From an uncultured Arenimonas sp. (GTDB lineage Bacteria > Pseudomonadota > Gammaproteobacteria > Xanthomonadales > Xanthomonadaceae), in NCBI GenBank assembly GCA_946480565.1, contig CAMLKR010000019.1, forward strand, positions 1-24,273: DNA of 24,273 nt, in the 5' to 3' direction. Position 1 is the first letter of the stretch; every line of letters begins with the position of its first letter. The notes under the pieces are model-generated. The model made no database searches. It was not told where the DNA came from and saw nothing but the letters and a program-made list of their open reading frames with translations. The translations under genes were made by a program, and so were the position numbers. Positions 6,466-15,210 of this stretch are shown here, one piece after another.

Positions 6466-7164
6466 TCAGAACGAGAACCGCATGCCCACGTTGACGGTGG
6501 TGATCTTGCCGTACTCGTAGCCGGCGACCAGCGCGAGGTCGGGCCGGAAATGCCAGCGGCCATTCACGCCGACCAGGACGTCGGAATCGAAGGTTTCGGA
6601 GCCATCGCTGGCGATCTCGCCGACCGAGGTGTAGCGCAGGTGACCCTGCAGGTGGATCTCGGGCGTCGCGGCCCAGGTCAAACCGACCTCGCCGCCGATG
6701 CCGCCCTCGTCGACGTCGGCGTCGAGATCGAAGCCCGCGGCCCTGACGTCCTTGAACTCGGTGTTGTCGAAGCTGAGGCGGCCGTAGAAGCCCAGGGTGT
6801 CCGAGACCGGGCGGGCATAGCCAACGCCGATGCGCCAGCGCACCACGTCGAATTCCCCTTCGACGGTGTCGATGCCGTCGCTGACCTCGAGTTCCTGGCC
6901 GGCCGACGAATACTCACCGAACACGTGCAGGTTCTCCGCGAACTGCCAGGCGCCGCCGATGAAGCCGCCGCCGCCGGCGTCGGTCTCGAGCTCGAGCGCA
7001 CTGCCGCCGCCCGTGATCGTGCCGGAGCCTTCCACGTCGTTGACGAAGCTGGTGATGAAGCCGCCCTCGAGGTAGGTGAAGTCGAGGTCCTGCGCACCGG
7101 CCGCAGCCGGCAGGCCAAGCGCGAGCGCCGCGGCAAGTTTGATCATGTTGTGACGGCTGGACAT
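6466..7164 (-). CDS. Outer membrane beta-barrel protein
   Basis: This 232-residue exported protein has a Sec signal peptide (basic start, hydrophobic core LAAALALGLPAAAGA, likely cleavage after residue 24). The rest alternates short amphipathic strands with acidic, glycine-rich loops and ends in phenylalanine (VGMRFSF), the usual signal for BAM-dependent outer-membrane assembly. The layout suggests an eight-stranded barrel of the OmpW/OmpA-like small porin or adhesin type, but I do not recognise a specific family. Start at 7164 or 7146 is uncertain; neither has a good ribosome site. The 189-nt gap upstream (7165-7353) should hold its promoter, but no convincing -10/-35 pair was found there. 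The gene stands alone, followed by hairpins at 6356-6430. Confidence 0.8.
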   Translation of the reverse strand: MSSRHNMIKLAAALALGLPAAAGAQDLDFTYLEGGFITSFVNDVEGSGTITGGGSALELETDAGGGGFIGGAWQFAENLHVFGEYSSAGQELEVSDGIDTVEGEFDVVRWRIGVGYARPVSDTLGFYGRLSFDNTEFKDVRAAGFDLDADVDEGGIGGEVGLTWAATPEIHLQGHLRYTSVGEIASDGSETFDSDVLVGVNGRWHFRPDLALVAGYEYGKITTVNVGMRFSF

Positions 7165-7353
7165 ACGCTTGCACCACTTTCAGGAAGTTGAAGGGCGGCG
7201 ATCATTGGCCTGCCGGCGTGAAACGAGCGTGAGAGCAAGCCCGGGCATGTGCCGTGCGCTTCCGCGCTCTCCGCACGTGTCCGGCGGGCGGGAGCGGACA
7301 TCGCCGGCCCGCAGACGCCGGGTCGCGGCGGGATATCTGCGGGAGAGGGCGGC

Positions 7354-8976
7354 TCAGCCGGAAAAGACGGACACGCCCAGCGCCTGGCTCTTGGCCCGGT
7401 ACATGGCGGCGTCGGCGGCCCGCAGGTAGTCGTCGGTGGTGGCCAGCCCCGGCTGGCTCATCACCACGCCGATGCTCGCGCCGCTGGCCACGGTGTGCGG
7501 ACCGATCCGGTACGGCGCCGCGAGCACCTCGGCGATCTGCCGGGCGCGGGAGGTCGCGCTGGCGAGGTCGACGGCCTCCAGCAGCACGTTGAACTCATCG
7601 CCACCGGTGCGGGCGACCAGGTCGGCCGCGCGCACGCTCGATTCGAGCCGGCGGGCCACCTGCTGCAGCAGCTGGTCGCCAACGTGGTGGCCCAGGCTGT
7701 CGTTGACCGCCTTGAACCGGTCCAGGTCCAGCATCAGCACCGCGAATGCCGTGGCCTCGTCCGGCGCCGTCGCCTGCCCGCCCCGCGTGTCGTCCTGGTG
7801 CAGCTCGATGGCGTGCTCCAGCCGGACGCGGAACAGCGGCCGCCCGGGCAGGTTGGTCAGGGAATCGTAGGAGCTGGCGCGTTCGGCCAGGTCGCTCAGG
7901 GAACCCGCCATGCGCACCGCCACCTCGCCTTCGAACTCGGCGACGCCGCGCCAGTTGACCCAGACCAGCCGTCCCGAACCATGGCGGGCCCGGAAATCCA
8001 CCGAGAAGTTCGGCCGATGGCCCGACAGGTGCCGGCGATAGGCGGTCTGCACGCGCTTGCGGTCCTCCAGGTCGATGATCTGCTCGAGGAAGGACCAGCC
8101 CTGTTCATGCAGGTTGCCGGCGTCGTCCAGGCCGACGATCTCGTGGAACCGCGGCGAGGCGTGCAGCACGTCCGTCTTCAGGTCCCAGTCCCAGATGCCG
8201 TCGTTGGAACCGCGCGTGGCCAGCGCATACCGGTTGTCGGACCGGATCAGCTCGAGCTCGGTTTCCTTCTGCCGGCTGACGTCGATCATCAGGCCGATCA
8301 TGCGGTTCGGCCGGCCCGGTTCGACGATCGCCCGGCACAGGTCGCGCACCCAGACGGCCTTGCCGTTCTTGGCGATCAGGCGGTAGCTCATTTCGTAGGC
8401 GTAGCTGTGCGTCGCGTGGTATGCGGCGTCGTCGATGGCCTTCGCCTGCTCGAAATCGTCCGGATGCACGTGCGAACGCCAGAACCCGGGATCCGCCCGC
8501 CACTCCTCCACCGTGTAACCGAACAGCCGCTCGACCTGCGGGCTCAGGAAGGTGTTGCCGACGCCGAACTCGGCCTCCCAGACCACGCCGTCGATGGTTT
8601 CGAGCAGGCGCAGGAAGCGCTGGCGGACCTCGACCAGCACCTGTTCGGTGACTTCGGTGATCTCGAGCAGCACGCCCTGGCGGCCGACCACGCGACCGGC
8701 GGCGTCGGATTCCGCCTGCAGCCGCAGGCGCATCCAGCGATGTTCCGAGTCGGCGAAGCGGAGCCGGAACACCGGCATGCCCGATCGCAGGGTCCCGCGG
8801 TCGTCCGGATGCACGAAGTCGAGCAGCGACCGTCCGAGCGAGGCGTCCAGCGCATGGCCGGTGAGCTCGTGCCAGGCGGGATTCAAGTAGGTGAGCATCC
8901 ACTGCGCGTCCGTTTGCACCACGGGGTCGGGTAACAGCTGCAGCAGTTGTCCGGACGGCGTGGCATCGGGCGGCAT
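7354..8976 (-). CDS. PAS-PAS-PAS-GGDEF diguanylate cyclase
   Basis: This 540-residue soluble signalling protein has three PAS domains (about 10-120, 125-245 and 255-375) and a C-terminal GGDEF domain (about 380-540). The active-site motif GGDEF is intact at 458-462, and the inhibitory RxxD site (RAAD, 449-452) lies five residues before it, so both synthesis of cyclic di-GMP from GTP and product inhibition are expected. The PAS repeats should sense a small ligand, redox state or protein partner; the cofactor cannot be read. No membrane segments are visible. The start at 8976 is chosen because the first PAS begins at once; a longer frame from 9033 would overlap the divergent SDR gene. It is divergent from that gene across 55 nt. 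Confidence 0.93.
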   Translation of the reverse strand: MPPDATPSGQLLQLLPDPVVQTDAQWMLTYLNPAWHELTGHALDASLGRSLLDFVHPDDRGTLRSGMPVFRLRFADSEHRWMRLRLQAESDAAGRVVGRQGVLLEITEVTEQVLVEVRQRFLRLLETIDGVVWEAEFGVGNTFLSPQVERLFGYTVEEWRADPGFWRSHVHPDDFEQAKAIDDAAYHATHSYAYEMSYRLIAKNGKAVWVRDLCRAIVEPGRPNRMIGLMIDVSRQKETELELIRSDNRYALATRGSNDGIWDWDLKTDVLHASPRFHEIVGLDDAGNLHEQGWSFLEQIIDLEDRKRVQTAYRRHLSGHRPNFSVDFRARHGSGRLVWVNWRGVAEFEGEVAVRMAGSLSDLAERASSYDSLTNLPGRPLFRVRLEHAIELHQDDTRGGQATAPDEATAFAVLMLDLDRFKAVNDSLGHHVGDQLLQQVARRLESSVRAADLVARTGGDEFNVLLEAVDLASATSRARQIAEVLAAPYRIGPHTVASGASIGVVMSQPGLATTDDYLRAADAAMYRAKSQALGVSVFSG

Positions 8977-8981
8977 TTGGC

Positions 8982-8987
8982 TATAGT
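8982..8987 (+). promoter_or_regulatory. Possible -10 element between the diguanylate cyclase and SDR genes
   Basis: TATAGT on the plus strand lies 44 nt before the SDR start at 9032. The same bases read CTATAG-like on the other strand, a few nt before the cyclase ATG at 8976. No -35 at standard spacing was found on either strand, so this is weak. Confidence 0.25.
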
Positions 8988-9031
8988 CACCGAAGGTCCA
9001 GCACCCAGTCCACCTCACGCCGAGAACCGCC

Positions 9032-10033
9032 ATGCCCACCGTCCTCGTCACCGGCGCCACCGGATTCCTCGGCCGACACCTCGTGCGCGAACTGGTGGCG
9101 GACGGCCATCTCGTGCGCGGGTTGTCGCGGTCGGCGCCGGGCGATGCCGCGCTGGAGGCGCTGGGCGCCCGGCCGGTGCGCGGCCACCTGGGCGACGCCG
9201 AAGCGCTGGCCGCGGCGGCCGCCGGTTGCGAGGCGGTCTTCCACACCGCCGCCGACACCAACAACTGGGGCCCGGGCGACGCCGCGCAGACCGAGACCAA
9301 TGTCGGCGGCACCGCCCGCCTGATCGCCGCGGCGCGGGCCGCGGGCGTGTCCACCTTCGCCCACACCTCCAGCGTTTCGGCCTACTCCTGCCGCGTGCAC
9401 GGCGTGCTGCGCGAGGACGTGCCGCAGCAGGGCGCCGGATCCTGGATCAACTACGAACGCACCAAGTACGCCGCCGAACGCCTGGTGCGCGAATCCGGCC
9501 TGCCCTTCCTGGTGTTCCAGCCCTCGCACATCCTCGGGCCGGGCGACACCAACAACTGGTCGAACCTGATCCGGCTGATCGACGCCGGAAAACTGCCGGG
9601 CGCGCCGCCGGGCTCGGGTGCCTTCGCCGACGTCCGCGAAGTCGCGCGCGCCCAGGTGCGCGCCTGGCGACAGCCGGCGCGCGACGAAACCTGGCTGCTG
9701 GGCGGCGAACACGCCAGCTTCCTGGCCCTGATCCAGGAGGCGGGCCGCCAGCTGGGCAAACCCGTGCCCGCGCGGCCGATGCCGGCGGCGGCGCTGCGGG
9801 CCTATGCGCGCGCGCTGGACCTGGTGTCGCGCGTGACCAGGAAGCGCCCCGAGCTGACGCCGGTGGCCGCGGCCTTCACGTGCCACCACCTGCGGGTGGA
9901 TTCGACCAAGGCCGAACGCGAACTTGGCTATCGCGGCACGCCGCTGCCGCAGCTGCTCGCGGACACCATCGCCTGGCTGCGCGCCGAAGGCCTGATGCCG
10001 GCTCAGCCGGCGTCGCCGGCCGGCAGGCCGTAA
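9032..10033 (+). CDS. Extended SDR family NAD(P)-dependent epimerase/reductase
   Basis: This 333-residue Rossmann-fold enzyme has TGATGFLG near the N-terminus (7-14), a serine pair at 113-114 and the catalytic Y141/K145 in INYERTKYAAERL. The pattern resembles the dihydroflavonol-4-reductase-like group of extended SDRs, which reduce or epimerise nucleotide sugars, sterols or flavonoid-like ketones. The alanine-rich stretch and the C-terminal substrate domain do not reveal the substrate. It is transcribed alone between two cyclic-di-GMP genes that run the other way. Its last 31 bases overlap the last codons of the GGDEF-EAL gene tail to tail. The start is the ATG directly before the nucleotide-binding strand; the ribosome site is poor (GAGA). 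Confidence 0.88.
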   Translation: MPTVLVTGATGFLGRHLVRELVADGHLVRGLSRSAPGDAALEALGARPVRGHLGDAEALAAAAAGCEAVFHTAADTNNWGPGDAAQTETNVGGTARLIAAARAAGVSTFAHTSSVSAYSCRVHGVLREDVPQQGAGSWINYERTKYAAERLVRESGLPFLVFQPSHILGPGDTNNWSNLIRLIDAGKLPGAPPGSGAFADVREVARAQVRAWRQPARDETWLLGGEHASFLALIQEAGRQLGKPVPARPMPAAALRAYARALDLVSRVTRKRPELTPVAAAFTCHHLRVDSTKAERELGYRGTPLPQLLADTIAWLRAEGLMPAQPASPAGRP

Positions 10034-12627
10034 CGCGCCAGGATTTCGGTGGCCGAGGCCGGCCGCGAGAACAGGTAACCCTGGCCCAGGCTCAGCCCGA
10101 GCAGCCGCAACTGGTAGCGCTGCTCCTCGGTCTCGATGCCCTCGGCGATCACCTCCAGGCCCAGCGAATCGGCCAGCAGCCGGATCGCGCGCACGATCGC
10201 CGTGCTGCCGCCGCTTTCGCCGCTGCGCAGCTCGGCCACGAAGCTGCGGTCGATCTTCAGCCCGTGCAGCGGGAAGCGGTGCAGGTAGCTGAGCGAGGAA
10301 TAGCCGGTGCCGAAGTCGTCCAGCACGGTCATCACCCCGGCCTCGCGCAGCCGGCCCAGGCAGGCCTGCACCTGTTCGGGCTGCTCCAGCAGGGCGCCTT
10401 CGGTGACCTCCAGGCGCAGGTGGGCGGGCTTCACCGAATGCCGGGCCATCATCTCCAGCAGCCGCGACTCGAAGTCCGGCGCGCGCAGGTGCCGCGGCGA
10501 GACGTTGAGCGTGGTGTAGGCATTGCGGGCCGACAGCCGCTTGGTGTCGCGGCAGACCAGCTCGTACACCTGCCAGTCCATGTGCTCCAGGCTGCCGGTC
10601 TCCTCGGCGATGCCGATGAAGTCGCCGGGCACGCTGAGGCCGCGCACCGGGTGGTGCCAGCGCATCAGGGCCTCGAAACCGACCAGGCCGCCATCGGCCA
10701 GGCTGATGATCGGCTGGTAGTGAGGCTCGAATTCGTGCCGCTGCAGCGCGCGGCGCAGGTCGCCCTCGAGCTCGAGCAGCTTCAGGGCGGCTTCGTGCAG
10801 CTGCTCGTCAAACAGGGCGTAGCGCTGGCGGCCGGTGGCCTTGGCGCGGTACATGGCCACGTCGGCGTCGCGCAGCAGCTCTTCCGGGCTGCGGTAGCGG
10901 CCGTCCACCAGGGCGATGCCGATGCTGGCCGAGGTGTAGAGCTCCTTGCCGGCGATGCGCATGGGCTCGGCCAGGGCCGAGATCACCCGCTCGGCCACCG
11001 CCACCGCGTCTTCGGCGGTGTGGATGAAGTCGAGCACGATCGCGAACTCGTCGCCGCCCAGGCGCGCCACCATGTCCGGGTCGCGCACGCAGCGGCCGAT
11101 GCGGCGGGCGGCCTCCTTCAGCAGCTCGTCGCCGACCAGGTGGCCGACCGAGTCGTTGACCACCTTGAAGCGGTCGAGGTCGAGGAACAGCACCGCGAAC
11201 AGCTGGGTCGGGTCGTAGCGGTAGCGCGACAGCGCCATGCCCATGCGGCCCAGCAGGTGGCTGCGGTTGGGCAGGCCGGTCAGGGTGTCGTGCATGGCCT
11301 CGTGCTTGAGCTTGTGCTCCATGCGCTCGCGCACCGAGATCTGGTCGAGCAGCTCGCGGTTGGCCTCGGCCAGCTCGCTGGTGCGCGAGGCCACGCGCTG
11401 CTCGAGCTCGGCATAGGCCAGGCGCAGCGACTCGTTCGCCTGGCGTCGCTCCAGCGCCTGGGCGATGTGGAAGGAGACGAAGCTCAGCAGCTCCTGGTCG
11501 CGTTTGGTGTAGAGGTAATCCGGCGTGTAGGACTGCACCGCGATCACGCCGACCGCCCGGCCGCCGATCTGCAGCGGCACGCCCAGCCAGCACACCGAGG
11601 GCGTGCCGAAGGACTGCACCTTGCCCTCGGCGACCAGGTCGTGGATGCCGTCGCGGTCGGCCAGCAGCGGCTGGCCGGTGGCGAGCACGAACTCGGTCAG
11701 GCCCTTGGCCAGGCGCCGGCGCGGCCGCTTCTGGTCGCGTTCGTCCACCGAATACGGGAAGTCCAGCTCCTGGCCGTCGTCGGTGAGCAGGGCGATGAAG
11801 AAGTTGCGGGCGTCGAGCAGGGCGCTGACGATGCCGTGCACCTCGGCGTAGAACACCTCGATGCTCTCGCTGCGCCCGGCCTGTTCGGCGATGCGGAACA
11901 GGGCCGCCTGCAGCCGCTCGCTGCGCTCGCGTTCGGCGACCTGCTGGCGCAGTTCGCGGGTGCGTTCGTCCACGCGCCGCTCCAGCTCCTCCTGGGCGTC
12001 GCGCCGTGCCAGGGCGGTCAGGATGTGCTGGGCGACGTAGCCGAGCAGGGCGCGGTCGTCCTCGCTGTAGCGGGTCTGCGGGTCGTAGCTCTGCACCACC
12101 ACGGCGCCGCGCACCACGCCCTCGTCCACCATCGGCACGCCCAGCCAGTCCTCGCTGTCGGGGCCCAGGCTGTCGTCGCGCGGCACGCCCAGCTCGTTCC
12201 GCACCTGGTCGGACGGGCCCAGCACCGGGCGGCCGTGGCGGATGAGCGCCAGGGTGAGGCTGTTGCGCATCTCCGAGGCCGGCAGCTCTTCGGCCGGGTC
12301 CGGCTTCACCGGGTCCAGGCTGTCGGCGAAATAGATGAAGCGCATCGTGTCCGTCTCGGGCGAGTAGCGGACGATGTAGAAGTTCTCGGCGTACATCAGC
12401 CGGCCGACGATCTCGTGCAGGCCGTGCAGCACGGTGGCCGCGTCCTGGTCCGAGCTGGCCAGGTCGGATATCGCGAACAGGGCGCGCTGCAGGCGCTCGG
12501 CCCGGCCCAGGCGCTCGACGTCCACCCGCAGCCGCTGCACCTCGGCGGCCAGCGCGGCGGTGTCGTCGGCGCGAGGCAGGGCCTGGACCGTGGATTTGAG
12601 CTCGCCGGGCGACAGCGGTTGCGGCAT
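10003..12627 (-). CDS. GAF-GAF-GGDEF-EAL cyclic-di-GMP signalling protein
   Basis: This 874-residue protein has two GAF-type sensory domains (about 60-205 and 235-390), each followed by a charged coiled coil, then GGDEF (about 445-605) and EAL (about 615-865) domains. GGDEF is intact at 524-528 with an RxxD site (RDPD) five residues before it. The EAL motif is intact (EALMRW from 652), as are NVSPRHL, LEVTEG, LDDFGTGYSSL, LKIDRSF and EGIET. Both synthesis and hydrolysis of cyclic di-GMP are therefore possible; the sensory domains may choose between them. No membrane segments are seen. The start at 12627 is preferred over the longer frame because it follows an AGAAG element. It is convergent and overlapping with the SDR gene. 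Confidence 0.93.
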   Translation of the reverse strand: MPQPLSPGELKSTVQALPRADDTAALAAEVQRLRVDVERLGRAERLQRALFAISDLASSDQDAATVLHGLHEIVGRLMYAENFYIVRYSPETDTMRFIYFADSLDPVKPDPAEELPASEMRNSLTLALIRHGRPVLGPSDQVRNELGVPRDDSLGPDSEDWLGVPMVDEGVVRGAVVVQSYDPQTRYSEDDRALLGYVAQHILTALARRDAQEELERRVDERTRELRQQVAERERSERLQAALFRIAEQAGRSESIEVFYAEVHGIVSALLDARNFFIALLTDDGQELDFPYSVDERDQKRPRRRLAKGLTEFVLATGQPLLADRDGIHDLVAEGKVQSFGTPSVCWLGVPLQIGGRAVGVIAVQSYTPDYLYTKRDQELLSFVSFHIAQALERRQANESLRLAYAELEQRVASRTSELAEANRELLDQISVRERMEHKLKHEAMHDTLTGLPNRSHLLGRMGMALSRYRYDPTQLFAVLFLDLDRFKVVNDSVGHLVGDELLKEAARRIGRCVRDPDMVARLGGDEFAIVLDFIHTAEDAVAVAERVISALAEPMRIAGKELYTSASIGIALVDGRYRSPEELLRDADVAMYRAKATGRQRYALFDEQLHEAALKLLELEGDLRRALQRHEFEPHYQPIISLADGGLVGFEALMRWHHPVRGLSVPGDFIGIAEETGSLEHMDWQVYELVCRDTKRLSARNAYTTLNVSPRHLRAPDFESRLLEMMARHSVKPAHLRLEVTEGALLEQPEQVQACLGRLREAGVMTVLDDFGTGYSSLSYLHRFPLHGLKIDRSFVAELRSGESGGSTAIVRAIRLLADSLGLEVIAEGIETEEQRYQLRLLGLSLGQGYLFSRPASATEILARYGLPAGDAG

Positions 12628-12670
12628 CGTTCTTCTGGCTCCCCCTCCCCAGGGGGTCGGCCCGAGTGTA

Positions 12671-14185
12671 TCAGCCGACCCGGGCGGCACCGGCCAGCAC
12701 GGCTTCGGTGTCGCCGGCCGCCACCAGGCGGCCGTCCCTCATCAGTACCGTACGCTCCGCCAGGGCCCTGGCGGCCGCGAAATCGTGGGTGATGAACAGC
12801 AGGGCCAGGCCGCGTTCGGACTTCAGCCGCGCCAGCAGGGCCAGCACGCCGGCGCGGTGGTGCGCATCCAGCGCCGACACGGCTTCGTCGCAGATCAGCA
12901 GGTCCGGGTCGGTGGCCAGCGCGCGCGCGATCGCCACGCGCTGGCGCTGGCCACCGGAAAGCTGGTGCGGGTAGCGGTCGGCGAGCGCCGGCTCCAGGCC
13001 CACCGCGACCAGTCCGGCCACCGCCTGCGCGCGCCGGCTGGCGGCATTGCCCAGGCCGTGGATGCGCAGCGGTTCGGCGACCAGGTCGGCCACGCGCAGG
13101 CGCGGGTCCAGCGACGCATACGGATCCTGGAACACCACCCCGATGCGCCGCCGCAGCGCCCGCAGCCGCTGGCGTCCGGCGCCCAGCAGGTCTTCGCCGT
13201 CGAGCAGGATGCGGCCGCCCAGCCCGTGCCGGGCCAGCCGCAGCACGGCGCGGCCCAGGCTGCTCTTGCCGCTGCCGCTTTCGCCGACCAGGGCCAGGCA
13301 TTCGCCGCGGTGCAGTTCGAGGCTGGCCCCGGCCACCGCCGGCGCCACGGCGCGAGGGTAGGTGACGTTGACCGACTGCAGCTCGAGCAGCCGCGCGCCC
13401 GGCGCGGCCGGCACCCGGGCGGGCAGGCGGTCGGCCGCCAGTAGTTCGCGGGTGTATTCGTGCTGCGGATCGGCGAACACCGCGGCCGAATCACCGCGTT
13501 CCACCGCGTCGCCGCGGCGCAGGATCACCACCTGGCCGGCGTGCGCGGCCACGGCCGGCAGGTCGTGGCTGACCAGCAGCACGGCCAGGCCCAGCTCGCG
13601 GCGCAGCCGGTCCAGCAGCTGCAGCGCCTCCTGCGCCAGGCGCGGGTCCAGGGCCGAGGTCGGCTCGTCGGCCAGCAGCAGGCGCGGCTCGCCGGCCAGC
13701 GCCATCGCCAGCAGCACGCGCTGGCGCTGGCCGCCGGAGAGCTGGTGCGGATGGCGCCGCAGCAGCTGCGCCGGCTCCGGCAGCTGCAGGCGTTCGAACA
13801 GGGCGATGGCTTCGTTGCGTGCGGCGCCGGCATCGATGCCGCGCAGCACGCGCAGGCTTTCCAGCAGCTGCGCGCCGACGGTGCGCAGCGGGTGCAGGCT
13901 GGCCTGCGGGTCCTGCGGCATCCAGGCGATCACCCGGCCGCGAAGCGCCCGGTGCGCGGGCGAGCCCAGTTCGTAGCGTCCGCCGTCCACCAGCAGTTCG
14001 CCGCGCGCCTGCAGCCCAGGCGGCAGCAGGCCCAGCAGGGACAGCACGGTCAGGCTCTTGCCGCTGCCGCTTTCGCCCACCAGGCCCAGGCACTGGCCGG
14101 GCGCGATGTCGAGGTCCAGCGGGCCCAGCAGGCGCTGCCCGCCGGCGGAAACCTGCAGGCCGCGCAGGGCCAGGCGTGCACTCAT
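12671..14185 (-). CDS. Fused double ATPase of a peptide/nickel-type ABC transporter (OppDF/YejF-like)
   Basis: This 504-residue protein holds two complete ABC ATPase domains in one chain. The first has Walker A GESGSGKS (37-44), LSGGQRQR (149-156) and LLLADEP (169-175). The second has Walker A (301-308), LSGGQRQR (409-416) and LLICDEAVSALD (429-440); DEA in place of DEP also occurs in related proteins such as GsiA. This layout is that of YejF, GsiA and other fused OppD-OppF proteins, which power uptake of peptides, glutathione, microcin C or metals at the inner membrane. Its ATG overlaps the permease stop as ATGA, with GGAG 7 nt upstream, so the pair is coupled. The substrate cannot be read. 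Confidence 0.93.
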   Translation of the reverse strand: MSARLALRGLQVSAGGQRLLGPLDLDIAPGQCLGLVGESGSGKSLTVLSLLGLLPPGLQARGELLVDGGRYELGSPAHRALRGRVIAWMPQDPQASLHPLRTVGAQLLESLRVLRGIDAGAARNEAIALFERLQLPEPAQLLRRHPHQLSGGQRQRVLLAMALAGEPRLLLADEPTSALDPRLAQEALQLLDRLRRELGLAVLLVSHDLPAVAAHAGQVVILRRGDAVERGDSAAVFADPQHEYTRELLAADRLPARVPAAPGARLLELQSVNVTYPRAVAPAVAGASLELHRGECLALVGESGSGKSSLGRAVLRLARHGLGGRILLDGEDLLGAGRQRLRALRRRIGVVFQDPYASLDPRLRVADLVAEPLRIHGLGNAASRRAQAVAGLVAVGLEPALADRYPHQLSGGQRQRVAIARALATDPDLLICDEAVSALDAHHRAGVLALLARLKSERGLALLFITHDFAAARALAERTVLMRDGRLVAAGDTEAVLAGAARVG

Positions 14186-15024
14186 GCCGGCGCTCCGCGC
14201 ACGTCCAGCCAGTCGCGCAGGCCGTCGCCGAGGAACTGGAAGGCCGCCAGCGTCGCCACCAGGAAACCGGCCGGAAACAACAGCGACCAGGGCGCGATGT
14301 CGAGTTCCTGGCTGCCCTCGTGCAGCAGGCTGCCCCAGCTCGCGGACGGCTCGTCCAGGCCGAGGCCGAGGAAGCCGAGGAAACTTTCCACCAGGATGGC
14401 CTGCGGCAGGATCAGGCCCAGGTAGACCAGGGCCAGCGGCAGCAGGTTGGGCAGCAGGTGCCAGCGCAGCACCTGGCCGAAGCTGGCGCCGGCGGCGCGC
14501 GCGGCCAGCACGAAGGGCGCCTCGCGCAGGCGCGCGGCCTCGGCGCGCACCACCCGCGCCAGGTCGATCCAGACGTAACCGCCGATGGCCGCCAGCAGCA
14601 GCCACAGCGAGCGTCCGAACAGCGCCAGCAGCAGGATCACGATCAGCAGGAAGGGCAGCGCCGACAACACGTCGAGCAGGCGAACCATGCCGCGTTCGAC
14701 CCGCCCGCCGGCATATCCGGCGACGGCGCCATAGGCCAGGCCGATGGCCAGCGCGACGATCGTGGCCAGCGCGCCGATGGTCAGCGAAAGCCGGCCGCCG
14801 GCCAGGGTGCGGGCCAGGACGTCGCGGCCGATGGCGTCGGTGCCGAACCAGTGGCCATTGGCCAGCGAGGGCGCGGACGAGAGCGCGTTCCAGTCCGGGC
14901 GGTGCGGGTCGTGGCCGCCGATCAGGGGGCCGAACCAGCAGGCGGCGGCCAGCAGGACGATGAGCGCGAGGCAGGCGCGGGCGCTGGCCGGGAGGCGTTG
15001 ACGCGGGCCTAACGAGGTCTTCAT
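14182..15024 (-). CDS. Peptide-type ABC transporter permease (OppC/DppC family)
   Basis: This 280-residue membrane protein is of the OppC/DppC/YejE type. It has an N-terminal membrane segment (about 18-36), the conserved HWFGTDAIGRDVLAR (58-72), five more hydrophobic segments, and the EAA loop LAARAAGASFGQVLRWHLLPN (173-193) that contacts the ATPase. It forms half of a heterodimeric channel in classical systems, paired with an OppB-type permease. No such partner or binding protein is found on either side. The start at 15024 puts GGAATG directly upstream; a longer frame has no family support. It is divergent from the small secreted protein gene at 15211. Confidence 0.9.
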   Translation of the reverse strand: MKTSLGPRQRLPASARACLALIVLLAAACWFGPLIGGHDPHRPDWNALSSAPSLANGHWFGTDAIGRDVLARTLAGGRLSLTIGALATIVALAIGLAYGAVAGYAGGRVERGMVRLLDVLSALPFLLIVILLLALFGRSLWLLLAAIGGYVWIDLARVVRAEAARLREAPFVLAARAAGASFGQVLRWHLLPNLLPLALVYLGLILPQAILVESFLGFLGLGLDEPSASWGSLLHEGSQELDIAPWSLLFPAGFLVATLAAFQFLGDGLRDWLDVRGAPA

Positions 15025-15136
15025 TCCGGCACGATTCGGCGGGTGTAGGCTCGGCCGCGGGGGAGTCTGGACCAGCGAGGGAGCAGCATCGGTCCGGCGC
15101 GCCTCCATCCGTTGCAGGGGTCCGAAGAAGTGACGT

Positions 15137-15153
15137 GCCGGCCAGGGGCCGGC
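15137..15153. other. 7-bp perfect GC hairpin in the divergent intergenic region
   Basis: GCCGGCC (15137-15143) and GGCCGGC (15147-15153) pair perfectly around AGG. It lies in the 186-nt gap between the permease start and the secreted-protein start, 57 nt before the latter's ATG, so it could lie in that gene's leader or be an operator. The rest of the gap shows no clear -10/-35 pair. Confidence 0.3.
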
Positions 15154-15210
15154 GCCGCACAGCGTCCTTGTTTTGGCTTCCTGCGTCCACCCTCTGTTCT
15201 GGAGAAAGGC

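Noticed and set aside
7278..7299. GTCCG/CGGAC inverted repeat downstream of the PAS-GGDEF gene
   Set aside because: A 5-bp stem with a long loop and no U-tract; expected by chance in this base composition.
7249..8934. A 561-codon open frame on the plus strand
   Set aside because: It is antisense to the PAS-GGDEF gene; no motif and biased composition.
8947..12792. A 1281-codon open frame on the plus strand
   Set aside because: It lies opposite the GGDEF-EAL gene and has arginine/alanine/glutamine-rich composition with no domain motif. It is a by-product of high-GC codon use; the minus-strand frame carries intact catalytic motifs.
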